From CAYXFD01 sp964464175 (GTDB lineage: Bacteria > Cloacimonadota > Cloacimonadia > Cloacimonadales > JAJBBL01): DNA of 64,000 nt. The translations under genes were made by a program, and so were the position numbers. The DNA lies in NCBI GenBank assembly GCA_964464175.1, contig CAYXFD010000002.1:124001-188000 (forward strand), written 5' to 3'. The notes under the pieces were generated by a model. That model searched no databases and was not told the DNA's origin. It saw only the letters and a program-made list of their open reading frames with translations. Positions 37,001 to 45,087 of this stretch are shown here, one piece after another. Positions within the stretch are counted from its first letter, which is position 1. Each line of letters starts with the position of its first letter.

Positions 37001-37675
37001 GGTAAAGGGTTCAGACTCGTCGGGTAAAGAGTTAGAAAATTCATTGCCGGTATTGAATCTCATTTTGTAATAGCTTTCAACTGTTTCGGGATTATCCACC
37101 AGTCTTCTTATCTCATTTCGAGCTGCTTCCTGTGTTAACAAACGTCTATTTTGTTCAAGTGCAAACTCCCGGTCATACTCTGTTTCAATTTTCACCTGGT
37201 AGCTGTCTGCAATACTCAAAGATCTTTCACCGGCATCATATTGATATGGGTAGAGATTTATAATCAGAATATCGTAGCCCATTTTTCGCTGGTGGCCGAA
37301 TACCCTATATCTGAGATCGGGATAGCTAACAGCTAAAGAAAGATCTTCTTTCGGATCAGGGTTATCATTGGCAATCTTCCCGGAGATAGAAGTTTGGCGG
37401 CTGTAAACCGGGAAATTTACTTCTCTTATAACTCTCCCTGAATCATCTATCTCTATCTCTATACCTGTAAACTTCTCACCCTGAGGGATTAAAACTCTCA
37501 AAGGGAGATAAGGGATCATTACTTTTCCCGGTTCTTGTAGAAAGGCAATTCTGCTATCGGATCTGAATGATATCAGATCAGGTTCCGGAATATCCATCCG
37601 GATGTTTATATCAGCCTGCAATTGGCTTATAATTAGCATGACAAACAAACTTACTAAAAATAACTCCTGTCTCAT
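34025..37675 (-). CDS. Gingipain-family (C25) cysteine peptidase with beta-propeller-like region and Por sorting tail
   Basis: 1,216 residues. The start is the ATG at 37675, with GAGG 7 bases upstream (a TTG sits one codon earlier). A signal peptide occupies 1-22, and a prodomain-like region runs to about 225. The caspase-like C25 domain (about 225-590) keeps both catalytic residues: His453 ('LNHLGHSNEN') and Cys483 ('YSQGCYTAAFD'). An Ig-like domain follows (about 610-720), then several FG-GAP/PQQ-like repeats ('ADIDNDHSAEIICG', 'ADFTKDGNLEIAFA', 'VDIDNSGELNLLIS'; about 750-1085), which suggest a beta-propeller. The tail has NFPNPFNTSTTIPF and KMLLLK. It is a secreted or surface protease of the gingipain family in the broad sense. 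It has its own promoter region, and no operon partner is seen. Confidence 0.9.
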   Translation of the reverse strand: MRQELFLVSLFVMLIISQLQADINIRMDIPEPDLISFRSDSRIAFLQEPGKVMIPYLPLRVLIPQGEKFTGIEIEIDDSGRVIREVNFPVYSRQTSISGKIANDNPDPKEDLSLAVSYPDLRYRVFGHQRKMGYDILIINLYPYQYDAGERSLSIADSYQVKIETEYDREFALEQNRRLLTQEAARNEIRRLVDNPETVESYYKMRFNTGNEFSNSLPDESEPFTMIVITDQIRAPFFSDYIDWKNNNGLSTSLFLLEDIYLHYPGIDNQEKIRNFIIDAYETYSLTDTPLEYVLLGGDDSILPVRGFYCFVSGLWTDYEDYHIPSDVYYSNLDGDWDANGNGIYGEVDDGIDWFAEIAVGRIPAVTEQDFHNFFDKNIHYTENISYSNDIAVMIGQNLDSITWGGDYKNEIIPLLPDKYKVTTFYEKDGTYNALAIREAINRGVGILNHLGHSNENTVFGMTSTNVNQLSNNSFGLAYSQGCYTAAFDNSTTQDSEAIGQRFVNSSKGFFAFIGNTRYGWYWPGSTEGASQLFDITFFEGLFEQDIRNIGKTLNYSKETLVNEAIANDFEHHLWKNGFMRWTFYNQILFGDPSTWLLGANGLFPYLEPVNVIYDDQLGDKDGIVNPGESVDIYIELLNHQNWSDACSIHVSFAFDNPDIEVKAAEASYPSIAAGSQAANLTPFIITLPYDIPYGEYQYSALVTAKGSQTHEFRKEFQLSVPISLRQKHWPWESSVPIQGVPLIVQDTFPETLIIAIDALSQVSFLDFRGESSQSPISFSGSMLRSAAMGDLRGNGVRAVVFNNRNGLISAFDPYGQELFNYETGSQFIMSPLLADITGNGELEIISYSTDKQLFVLSAAGEPLTGFPLQLEHNILIELAAADIDNDHSAEIICGFVNGRLDAIKQNGSSSEGFPIELGSPINLSPIVLDNSNIVTATQDNRLVLLSPTGAILWEKALPSRPISEAVAADFTKDGNLEIAFAASNGNVYLIDQAGNDLNGFPILLGEVISQPPLAVDIDNSGELNLLISTMNGLIYGFNADGSETDMLPAPLNLPPASSLFIADIDSDGDFEIGYGTNLGISILDYKLPAGREIPWSEYRGNQQRTGYFNDNILINEDYEPPEPLVTELRQNFPNPFNTSTTIPFSLDTATSLKIRIYNIKGQFVTELYDGAVEHGEGEVYWNGRDNRGKKVASGIYFTKMVTDSITQVRKMLLLK

Positions 37676-38013
37676 CAAAAAACCTCACATCCTCATTATT
37701 GTTTATAACTATTTAGTTCTGTACTGTCGGTCAAGTTTTTCCTGAGATGTTAAAGTCAAAAGATAATCCTGTCCAGACGAATGTTTTACTGGAAGCAGGG
37801 TCATCATCAAGATTGGTAGTTTATAACTGCTTGTTATGAAATCTGTTTACAACAGAGCTATTTTAGGTACTATCTGGAGTACTGCTCAAAATTTTTTTTT
37901 GCTGTGATCAGTGAGTTTGTTTAGCAAATATTTAGATTGACAGCTATTTGTTTATGAAATAGGAGAAATCAAGTATAATCTTAAAGTCGAAATAGAAAGC
38001 GGGAGGGAGACCA
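37676..38013. other. Divergent promoter region
   Basis: 338 bp between the C25 peptidase gene (minus) and the ATP-grasp gene (plus). A TTGACC at about 37730 (minus strand) and a TTGACA at about 37936 (plus strand) could be -35 hexamers, but neither has a convincing -10 at 16-18 bases. An isolated TATAAT occurs at about 37974. I see no gene. Confidence 0.45.
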
Positions 38014-39027
38014 ATGAAATTAGGCTTTACTTATGATTTAAGAGATGACTATCTGAAAGAGGGTTTATCTGAAGAAGAGACCGCCGAGATGGACAGTATA
38101 TCTACGATTGATGCCTTGCACGAAACTATCAGCAGCTTAGGATATTCCATCGAGAGAATAGGAAATATCAAGAATCTAATCAAGAGATTAGCTGCCGGAG
38201 AGAGTTGGGAATTAGTTTTTAATATTGCGGAGGGTGTCTATGGAATGGGAAGAGAAGCTCAGATACCGGCAGTACTCGATGCCTATCGTATTCCATATAC
38301 TTTTTCTGATACGACGGTATTGTCTGTAGCTCTGCAGAAGGCTTTAACCAAAAGGATAGTCAGTGATCTGGAGATTGAGACACCTGATTTCTTTTCAGTC
38401 AGAACTGCTGAGCAGATCTCGCAGGTAAAACTCCCCTTTCCTCTTTTTGCCAAACCGGTCGCAGAGGGCACAGGACGAGGAATATCGAATAGATCAATCA
38501 TCACCAATAGAGAAGAACTCGAAAGGATTTGTCTGGAATTGTTGGAAATTTACAAGCAGCCGGTACTGGTTGAGAAATATTTGCCCGGCAGGGAATTCAC
38601 CGTCGGGATAATCGGCACAGGAAAGAAATCAGAGGCTATCGGTGTGGTAGAGGTGACACTCAGAGATGTTTCCGAAGTTGAAGTATATGGTTTTAAAGCA
38701 AAAGAATTATGTGAAGAGTTGGTGGACTATTCTTTGGTTGAAGGAGAGATTGCCCAAAGAGCGATGGAAATGGCTTTGAAAGTACACAAAGGTATAAACT
38801 GCCGGGATTCTTCAAGAGTGGACTTAAAAGAGGATGAAGAGGGTAGGCTGCAGTTTTTAGAAATCAATCCTCTGGCTGGTTTGCATCCTACACATTCTGA
38901 TTTACCGATAATCTGCAGCTTTGTTGGGATATCCTACAAAGAGTTAATCTCAAGGATCATTGAATCGGCAAAGGAGAGGATAACCAAAACTAACAATGTT
39001 TTCAAAATTGAGGTTGGTAATGAATAA
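38014..39027 (+). CDS. D-Ala-D-Ala ligase-like ATP-grasp enzyme
   Basis: 337 residues of the ATP-grasp fold, COG1181-like. The N-terminal region ('FNIAEGVYGMGREAQIPA', 'YRIPYTFSD') corresponds to the 'HG..GEDG..QG' region of Ddl but is distinct. ATP and metal residues are present: 'FAKPVAEGTGRG', 'VEKYLPGREFTV', 'DSSRVDL' and the terminal 'FLEINPLAGLHPTHSD'. The last block differs from Ddl ('EVNTxPGMT'), so a peptidoglycan Ddl role is doubtful; another amino-acid or dipeptide ligase is more likely. The gene overlaps the downstream P1 peptidase by 8 bases. A good ribosome-binding site (GGAGGGAGA) precedes the ATG. The substrate is unknown. Confidence 0.8.
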   Translation: MKLGFTYDLRDDYLKEGLSEEETAEMDSISTIDALHETISSLGYSIERIGNIKNLIKRLAAGESWELVFNIAEGVYGMGREAQIPAVLDAYRIPYTFSDTTVLSVALQKALTKRIVSDLEIETPDFFSVRTAEQISQVKLPFPLFAKPVAEGTGRGISNRSIITNREELERICLELLEIYKQPVLVEKYLPGREFTVGIIGTGKKSEAIGVVEVTLRDVSEVEVYGFKAKELCEELVDYSLVEGEIAQRAMEMALKVHKGINCRDSSRVDLKEDEEGRLQFLEINPLAGLHPTHSDLPIICSFVGISYKELISRIIESAKERITKTNNVFKIEVGNE

Positions 39028-40162
39028 AAAGGATAGTCCCAAAAGAAAAGGATTAAGAGAACTCGGTCTTACTGTCGGTAATTACCCCACAGGGAAATAT
39101 AACGCCATTACAGATGTGTACGGTGTCCGGGTAGGGCATACAACCATAGTTGAAGATGGGATAAAGGTACCCGGAAAAAAGGAACTGAGCAGTGTCCGTA
39201 CGGGAGTAACAACAGTATTGCCGGCAATTGATTCTCTTCTGGACAGGCTGTTTGTAGCCGGTGGTTTTGTTTTAAACGGCATTGGAGAGATAACGGGATT
39301 AACACAAGTAATGGAATGGGGATGGCTGGAAACCCCGATCTTACTGACTAATACTATGTCCATCGGTCAGGTCCATAGTGGAGTGATCTCTCATCTAATC
39401 AGTAAATATCCGGGTATTGGGAGTGATTCGGATGTCATTATTCCGGTCATAGGAGAGACTGATGATTCATTTTTAAATGATGTCAGAATCAGCAGAATCA
39501 GTGAACAGGATGTGATAAAAGCATTCGAATCAGCGAGGAGCGGATATGTTAAGCAGGGTTCGGTAGGAGCCGGTACGGGAATGACGACTTTTGATTTTGC
39601 CGGAGGGATCGGGAGTTCCTCAAGAGTACTGCCGCCAGAAGATGGGGGGTTCACGATCGGAGTTTTGGTACTTTCCAATTTCGGTAAGATGAGAAATCTC
39701 ACAATTGACGGCGCTGTAGTGGGGAGAGAACTTGATACTCTGTTTCCCAAAGAGGGAAGAAGAGAATATAGTTATGGTTCGGTCATTGTGGTAGTAGCTA
39801 CAGATGCTCCTCTTCTGCACAGTCAGTTAAACAGATTAGCCAAAAGAGCTGCTCTCGGTTTGGGGAGGGTCGGTTCTTATGCAGCCTCGACAAGCGGAGA
39901 GATAATAATCGCCTTTTCCGTGGGGAATAAGCTTTATCGCAAAGAGCGGAACAAATCAAAATATCAGGGCATCAGGTTTATTAACGATGCCTATATTAAC
40001 CCTCTATATGAAACCGTTATTGAAGCAACAGAAGAAGCAGTGATCAATGCGATTTTCTATTCTGCCGGAGTAAAGGGGAGAAACGGCCATTGCAGCCCCG
40101 CCGTCCCTTATGAAGAGATTATCAGAATATTAGGACATAGCAGAAGAGTCTCTGACTGTTAG
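39020..40162 (+). CDS. P1-family (DmpA-like) N-terminal nucleophile peptidase
   Basis: 380 residues from the ATG at 39020, which overlaps the upstream stop (ATGAATAA) and has GAGG upstream. An in-frame start at 38996 is less likely. The N-terminus 'YNAITDVYGVRVGHTT' and 'GVTTVLP', 'GAGTGMTTFDFAGGIGSSSR' and 'VVVATDAPLLHSQLNRLAKRA' are hallmarks of the DmpA/BapA family. Family knowledge: the precursor cuts itself at a Gly-Ser bond to expose the nucleophilic Ser; here this is Gly253-Ser254 in 'YSYGSVIVVVATDAP', almost the same position as in DmpA. These enzymes release N-terminal D- or L-amino acids or beta-amino acids. Coupling to an ATP-grasp ligase suggests a shared small-peptide substrate. 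Confidence 0.9.
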   Translation: MNKKDSPKRKGLRELGLTVGNYPTGKYNAITDVYGVRVGHTTIVEDGIKVPGKKELSSVRTGVTTVLPAIDSLLDRLFVAGGFVLNGIGEITGLTQVMEWGWLETPILLTNTMSIGQVHSGVISHLISKYPGIGSDSDVIIPVIGETDDSFLNDVRISRISEQDVIKAFESARSGYVKQGSVGAGTGMTTFDFAGGIGSSSRVLPPEDGGFTIGVLVLSNFGKMRNLTIDGAVVGRELDTLFPKEGRREYSYGSVIVVVATDAPLLHSQLNRLAKRAALGLGRVGSYAASTSGEIIIAFSVGNKLYRKERNKSKYQGIRFINDAYINPLYETVIEATEEAVINAIFYSAGVKGRNGHCSPAVPYEEIIRILGHSRRVSDC

Positions 40163-40433
40163 CCACCCGAAAAAATAGTGAAAAATCGATTCTATAAAAC
40201 TCCGGATTGAAGCAGAATATCACCGTTAGTGGAATTGCTGGTTTGAACTGGATGAATTAGCGATAATTATCCTACCGAAAGATCGAACGAAAATAGCAAG
40301 TAGAAAAATGAGCTTGAGAAGTTGTAATGCTGACTGATGTCCTTCAATGCAGAGAGAATTCGATTTTATCCCTATAAAAAAAACTACTCTGACGAACAAT
40401 TAACCTCTGGTTTTCTCTCTTTGTTCTTTGACC

Positions 40434-40637
40434 TCAACTCTTTCGGTTTCTGGTTTCAAGTTTTGCGACCAGGTAACCACCGATAAATCCAAGCAGAAGT
40501 ATGAGAAAGAATATGATAACCTGCGACATCATCAAGTTCCAGAAGAGGACATTAACCCTTATAGGTTCGGAGTTTTGAACGATAAGTATGACGAATAAAA
40601 TGAAAAGTATGATTAGTACGATAACTTTAGGTTTCAT
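40434..40637 (-). CDS. LapA-domain small inner-membrane protein
   Basis: 67 residues with two membrane helices: 'VIVLIILFILFVILIVQNS' and 'QVIIFFLILLLGFIGGYLVA'. The pattern of a helix ending in 'QN', a short 'VNVLFW' strand and a second helix with 'G..GG' is that of the LapA (DUF1049) family. In E. coli LapA takes part in lipopolysaccharide assembly; here only the domain is identified. GGAGGT lies 3 bases before the ATG. It is the last gene of the long minus-strand series that starts at 47151. Confidence 0.8.
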   Translation of the reverse strand: MKPKVIVLIILFILFVILIVQNSEPIRVNVLFWNLMMSQVIIFFLILLLGFIGGYLVAKLETRNRKS

Positions 40638-40671
40638 TATACCTCCAGGTATATGATCTATTCTTTAATAA

Positions 40672-41088
40672 TTACTCTCCGATGATCTTAATAAGAACCC
40701 GTTTTTTTCTTTTCCCGTCAAATTCACCATAAAAGATCTGCTCCCAGGTTCCAAGATCGAGCTTCCCTTCGGAAATCGCTACAACTACTTCCCGCCCCAT
40801 TATTGTTCTTTTCAGATGAGCATCGGCATTATCTTCATAACCATTGTGTTTATATTGTGAGTAAGGTTTTTCGGGAGCGAGCTTTTCCAGCCAGACCAGA
40901 AAATCATGATGCAATCCCGGTTCATTATCATTGATAAAAACACTGGCGGTGATATGCATGGCATTACAGAGCAGCAATCCTTCAACGATCCCACTTTCAG
41001 TGACCGCTTCTTCAAGTTTATGAGTAATATTAAGCAGAGCACGCCGGGTAGAAGTGTCAAACCAGATCTCTTTACGGTATGATCTCAT
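40672..41088 (-). CDS. yjbQ: YjbQ family protein (UPF0047)
   Basis: 138 residues, the normal length. Family motifs are 'GLLLCNAMHITASVFINDNEPGL' (key residues His and Asn), 'DNADAHLKRTIMG' and 'LGTWEQIFYGEFDGKRKKRVLIKI'. The conserved His residues in 'MHITAS' and 'ADAHLK' could bind metal. Some databases call the family secondary thiamine-phosphate synthase because weak activity was reported when overproduced in E. coli; the physiological role is uncertain. It sits 21 bp after the LPP20-like gene. The thiamin operon lies about 9 kb away on the same strand, with no direct link visible. Confidence 0.9.
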   Translation of the reverse strand: MRSYRKEIWFDTSTRRALLNITHKLEEAVTESGIVEGLLLCNAMHITASVFINDNEPGLHHDFLVWLEKLAPEKPYSQYKHNGYEDNADAHLKRTIMGREVVVAISEGKLDLGTWEQIFYGEFDGKRKKRVLIKIIGE

Positions 41089-41109
41089 ATATTCTCTCCC
41101 TTCAGTCAG

Positions 41110-42147
41110 CTAATTTACCAGTTTATCGAAGTATGAGAATAGTTTGCGGTTAAATTCCTGGCGGATCTCTCTTTCCAATGCCCGGTAAGCTCTGGCTACC
41201 GCTTCTGATTGATTAACATGACCCTCACGTCCTCTCTGGGAATGGCTTATCAGGGTATTGCCCTGATCATCCTGCATTTCAAGATTGAGATGCCAACGGA
41301 CAAACTTTTCCGGTCTTTGTAGATCAACATTTTCCACAACGACCTCTCCTTTGATTTTCACATCTCCAGTCTCATCAATTACGAAACCGTGACCGGTAAG
41401 CATATCTCTAACAACAGAACAAAGATCTTGATCGTGATCATCAACAATAGTAACACTGAAGCTGATGTTTTGAGCCAGCTTCCGGGTTTCTAACAGTAAT
41501 TCATTATGGTCATAATCAAGCATCAACATTGCTTTATAATCGGGAGCAATAACCTGAAGCTGCTCCAGCAGAGTTTCATTAGCAGTACTGATAACGGTTG
41601 CTGCGCTTCTGTAGGCATATTCATGTAAAAGACTCTCAGTCCTCTCTGCCTGTTCCAGGAAAATCCTTATCTGGTCAGAATGATTACTGATCTTGTCCAT
41701 GTAGATATCTGCTGTTTTGTGTCTATCGATATAGGCCAGAACGGATACTCTTCCCAGCTCATCGGTATAGCTGTCGGCATACTGAATATTATAAAGAGTT
41801 TGGGAGGCAGAGAGAGCAATGGAACTGTCAATATCTGTTGATATTTCGGACTGAACACTGCTTTCACTTACGATTTCTTGATACCGTTCCCTGAATAATT
41901 CTTCTGTTTCAACCTTTGTCTCGAAGATTTTCGCCAGATTACGTGCTGCGTCAGCTTCTGCTCTCCGTCTGTTATCCCCTTCGCCAATCGCTACAAGATA
42001 CATTCCCTGCGGATAGCGTGATTGAGGATTGATAAGCCACTCCGGTTTATTATCTTGTTGAGTGCTACCCCTTCTTGCAGATAAACCGGAGACATAACAA
42101 CTCATGCTCAGCAAGAAGAGGAGCATGGTAATCGAAATCCTTTTCAT
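41110..42147 (-). CDS. LPP20-like envelope protein
   Basis: 345 residues. A signal sequence with a hydrophobic core (4-20) ends near 'SMSCYVSG', where Cys17 could be a lipidated residue but the lipobox is not canonical. The block 'PEWLINPQSRYPQGMYLVAIGEGDNRRRAEADAARNLAKIF' (key residues PxW...YLxAxGxGxxxxxAExDAxxxLA) is typical of the LPP20 lipoprotein family (PF02169). The C-terminal half is not recognised. It follows the COG3014-like gene by 30 bp and precedes yjbQ by 21 bp. A periplasmic or outer-membrane role is inferred. Confidence 0.78.
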   Translation of the reverse strand: MKRISITMLLFLLSMSCYVSGLSARRGSTQQDNKPEWLINPQSRYPQGMYLVAIGEGDNRRRAEADAARNLAKIFETKVETEELFRERYQEIVSESSVQSEISTDIDSSIALSASQTLYNIQYADSYTDELGRVSVLAYIDRHKTADIYMDKISNHSDQIRIFLEQAERTESLLHEYAYRSAATVISTANETLLEQLQVIAPDYKAMLMLDYDHNELLLETRKLAQNISFSVTIVDDHDQDLCSVVRDMLTGHGFVIDETGDVKIKGEVVVENVDLQRPEKFVRWHLNLEMQDDQGNTLISHSQRGREGHVNQSEAVARAYRALEREIRQEFNRKLFSYFDKLVN

Positions 42148-42177
42148 AGTTAACCTCTAATATTATAATGCTTAATT

Positions 42178-43569
42178 CTAATTCAGATTGAAAGTATTAA
42201 TCAGATTAAGTCTGTTTTTTTCGACTCTGTACTCGTCAAACCGGTCTGTGTTGAGTAACGCTCCATATCTATTGTAATATTCGACTCTGATGTTATAAAC
42301 ACCGGGCTCAAGTTCAATTTCGCCGATAAGAGCTTTACCCGGAAAAAACCGGGCTATCCTCAGATCGGCATTTTCAGAAAGGTCAACTGCTACATCGGTA
42401 GCCACCCGGAGCAGGAATCCTTCAACTGCACCGGTGCGAGCCTGCATCTCACTTTTTGCTTTTTCTGCGACTAAACCTTTAGCGACACTCCTGATTACAG
42501 ATCTTAAGTAGATTATGGGTGCTTTTACATGAAAAGTTTCGATAGCAATACTTCCGATATCCTCAATTTTTTCCAGATTTGTAGTTTGCCGGTCATCGAT
42601 ATAGATTTTAACCTGGGTAATCTGAGAGTCTCTTCTTTGCATGAAGGGGAGAGAGAATTTGAAGTGATAGTCTTTATCCAGCCCGGGCCAGTATATGGTG
42701 TCGGCAAATTCATGCGGTTCATTACCTGAAACGATCAAATGGTTTTCGAAAGTAGTTATGCGACGTTCAAAAGCTTTTTTGTAAGGAGATCGTCCGACAA
42801 AGCTGATAATATTAAGTTTAGCCTTGTTACCTATCTCCAGATGTGACGAAAGGTCCGGTTGAGGAAAGTCATAAATATGCGATTGTTGCTTCCAGCCGTC
42901 AATGATATAGTTATAATCAATTCTTGCGGCATCCAATCTCCCTTCAGTTCGATAGATGAGCATACTCAGATACCTTCCCAGGATGGAATTATGAAACCTC
43001 GTTGACCCTTTTTCAAGCTCGATCTGGACTTCATCGGCTTGTTGATAAGAATCCACCAGATCTTTATATTTGTCTTCCAGAAGGTTTAGTTTCTCATTGA
43101 TTTTCCTGATCTCAACAAATGCTTTGTCAAACTCATTCAACTGAAGAAAATTGATTGCTTTGAAGATATTAACGTATATATCCTCGTAATCTTCACCGGT
43201 ATACTCCAGGACATTGTCATTTAACATTAGTGAAGCAGCCGCTCTGGATACACTTCGAGTGAACAGCTCTTCGATAGCAAACTCTGCCTCTGTCAGATAT
43301 TCATTACTTTTTTGATATTCACCTGCATAATGATATAACATACCGAGGTCAAGATAATAGAGAACTCTGTCTTTCGCTTGATAATATTTGTTCTTAGCAG
43401 CTTCCAATTCCTTGATAGCCGAATCATAGTCCTGCTGAGCAATTTTATCTTCCACCGACTTGAAACGACCTGTCCGGCTGGAAACCGAAGAACAACCTGA
43501 TAGCAGCAAGAGTAAGACAATGCCAAAGAATAGGATAGATGATAGATGTTTAAGTCCAAAGAATCTCAA
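42178..43569 (-). CDS. COG3014-like lipoprotein with TPR-like helices
   Basis: 463 residues with a TTG start at 43569 preceded by GGGGGA; no in-frame ATG lies close by. The signal peptide ends in the lipobox 'LLSGC' (Cys26), so the mature protein should be lipid-anchored. Residues ~35-240 are helical with TPR-like pairs ('LDLGMLYHYAGEYQKSNEYL', 'INFLQLNEFDKAFVEIRKI'); the rest is beta-rich ('PLPFMQRRDSQITQVKIYI'-like). This resembles the uncharacterised COG3014 family, whose members often lie beside lpoB-like and LPP20-like genes, as here (recollection, not searched). Confidence 0.75.
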   Translation of the reverse strand: MRFFGLKHLSSILFFGIVLLLLLSGCSSVSSRTGRFKSVEDKIAQQDYDSAIKELEAAKNKYYQAKDRVLYYLDLGMLYHYAGEYQKSNEYLTEAEFAIEELFTRSVSRAAASLMLNDNVLEYTGEDYEDIYVNIFKAINFLQLNEFDKAFVEIRKINEKLNLLEDKYKDLVDSYQQADEVQIELEKGSTRFHNSILGRYLSMLIYRTEGRLDAARIDYNYIIDGWKQQSHIYDFPQPDLSSHLEIGNKAKLNIISFVGRSPYKKAFERRITTFENHLIVSGNEPHEFADTIYWPGLDKDYHFKFSLPFMQRRDSQITQVKIYIDDRQTTNLEKIEDIGSIAIETFHVKAPIIYLRSVIRSVAKGLVAEKAKSEMQARTGAVEGFLLRVATDVAVDLSENADLRIARFFPGKALIGEIELEPGVYNIRVEYYNRYGALLNTDRFDEYRVEKNRLNLINTFNLN

Positions 43570-43681
43570 TGATCCCCCATATCAGTTAAGAAAAAAGGTG
43601 ATTTCAATATCGATTTTTTCTCTTGGTGCAAACTAATCAGGTCTATATAGTTAAACCAGAATCAGAGCATCAATAAGAATA

Positions 43682-43755
43682 ACCATACCATTCCTTAAAG
43701 GGTACCTTGCCGTTTAAGGGAACAAATACCATTCAATCAAAATGAGAGGTATGGT
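43682..43755. repeat. Nested inverted repeat between lpoB-like and COG3014-like genes
   Basis: Outer arms ACCATACC (43682-43689) and GGTATGGT (43748-43755) enclose CCTTAAA (43693-43699) / TTTAAGG (43713-43719). An imperfect direct repeat of TATCGATTTT..CTCTTGG flanks it (about 43608 and 43758). The region could be an attenuator or processing site in the operon. Confidence 0.45.
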
Positions 43756-43827
43756 CTGGTATCGATTTTCTCTTGGTCAGATTAATATCAGCAGCAACCA
43801 AATTACTGCCAAGAGAACAAGATGCTA

Positions 43828-44487
43828 TTACCAACCAGTACGGGATCGGGTAATAAACTTCCTGATCTCTTTATTTCCTATCCAGGCTTTTTCGTTGGTC
43901 TCGATATTGATCAACTCTAAGTCCACCTGATAGAATCTAACCTGCTGTTTCCCATCAGAATCGGTAATAGTACTGATAGTTCCCTGCAGCATGAAATCAG
44001 CTCCGGTCTCAGCTGCCAGACGGGCTGCTGTCTCTTCGGTGGAATAAACCTGTTGATCAAGCCTTTCATCTCTAATCTCTGATCTGGCAGATGATGCTGC
44101 TACAAAACGGACTTCTCCGCTATTGATCAATTCCCGTTCCATATTTCTGATAAATGTTCCGGTATCAATATGTTCAGAGCTTAGATTTCTTACCGTTCCC
44201 ACAATTACCACCGGCTGTTTATTATGATTGTTGACAAAATCTGACAACCAGCGACGAGCTAAGACGTCATTTATCATCTGTTCGGCGACAAGGCGGGAAT
44301 CGGTATCATTCCATCTTCCACTTAAATCAATGGCTTCATCAGTCGATATCCTGTCAACGGTCCGTCTGGGGGCACAGCCAAAAAGCAGAGCAAAACAGAG
44401 CAGGGCAGAGAGCAATTTTATCAGAGAGGGCAACGGTATTTTAATACATGAACTACTCCCTTCTGACAATTTGGATTCATTATACAT
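43828..44487 (-). CDS. LpoB-like penicillin-binding-protein activator lipoprotein
   Basis: 219 residues from the ATG at 44487, which has the strong site TAGGAGGAGA; an upstream in-frame start at 44514 lies before that site. A hydrophobic segment ends in the lipobox 'LLFGC' (about residue 38). The mature part shows 'DLSGRWNDTDSRLVAEQMI', 'PVVIVGTVRNLSSEHIDTG' and 'LAAETGADFMLQGTI', the pattern of the LpoB/YcfM family. In E. coli LpoB activates PBP1b from the outer membrane; a similar envelope role is inferred. It follows the vor operon by 62 bp. Confidence 0.82.
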   Translation of the reverse strand: MYNESKLSEGSSSCIKIPLPSLIKLLSALLCFALLFGCAPRRTVDRISTDEAIDLSGRWNDTDSRLVAEQMINDVLARRWLSDFVNNHNKQPVVIVGTVRNLSSEHIDTGTFIRNMERELINSGEVRFVAASSARSEIRDERLDQQVYSTEETAARLAAETGADFMLQGTISTITDSDGKQQVRFYQVDLELINIETNEKAWIGNKEIRKFITRSRTGW

Positions 44488-44549
44488 ATTTCTCCTCCTA
44501 ATTGTGTTCAACAAAGATCTTAAGGTTGGTTACAAATCTGTTTGAGGTT

Positions 44550-45086
44550 TTATTTAACCAGTTCCATTCCTCGTCTGATAGCCTCAAGATTGGCTTTTAA
44601 CAGGTCGGGATTCTTTTTTTCCATATATTCAGTAAGGTCACGTTCCAGGGTTTCGTAACTGACAAGTTTAGTTTTTCCAATGATCATTCCTATTGAGACC
44701 ATATTAAGTACTTTCTGGGAACCGATCTCACCGGCGATTTTAGACATCGGTGCGTAAACCATCTCAACATCATCACGATCGAGTTTGTGGGGACACATAT
44801 CGGTGTTGATAAATATTATCCCTTTTTCCCGTGTCTGGGGACCAAATTTGTCTAATGACGGTTGGTTCAGGGCAACAAGAATATCCGGATGAGATACCAG
44901 GGGCGAAGCGATCTCTTCGTCAGAAATAACAACCGAAACATTAGCTGTTCCACCTCGCATCTCAGGTCCGTATGAGGGCAGCCAGGAGACATTTTTCCCC
45001 TCTTCCATACCTGCCTGAGCGAGAAACTTGCCCACGGTCAGGGCTCCTTGTCCTCCAAATCCGGAGCATATCATCTCTATCTTCAT
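44550..45086 (-). CDS. 2-oxoacid:ferredoxin oxidoreductase, gamma subunit
   Basis: 178 residues, the usual size. 'ICSGFGGQGALTVGKFLAQA', 'LPSYGPEMRGGTANVSVVIS' and 'NMVSIGMIIGKTK' are standard for the gamma domain. It completes the four-subunit enzyme with the genes immediately upstream: the ATG is 1 base past the beta-subunit stop, so translation is coupled. The complex oxidises a 2-oxoacid to the acyl-CoA with reduction of ferredoxin, in the cytoplasm. Based on the alpha subunit the substrate is probably a branched-chain 2-oxoacid. Confidence 0.93.
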   Translation of the reverse strand: MKIEMICSGFGGQGALTVGKFLAQAGMEEGKNVSWLPSYGPEMRGGTANVSVVISDEEIASPLVSHPDILVALNQPSLDKFGPQTREKGIIFINTDMCPHKLDRDDVEMVYAPMSKIAGEIGSQKVLNMVSIGMIIGKTKLVSYETLERDLTEYMEKKNPDLLKANLEAIRRGMELVK

Positions 45087-45087
45087 C

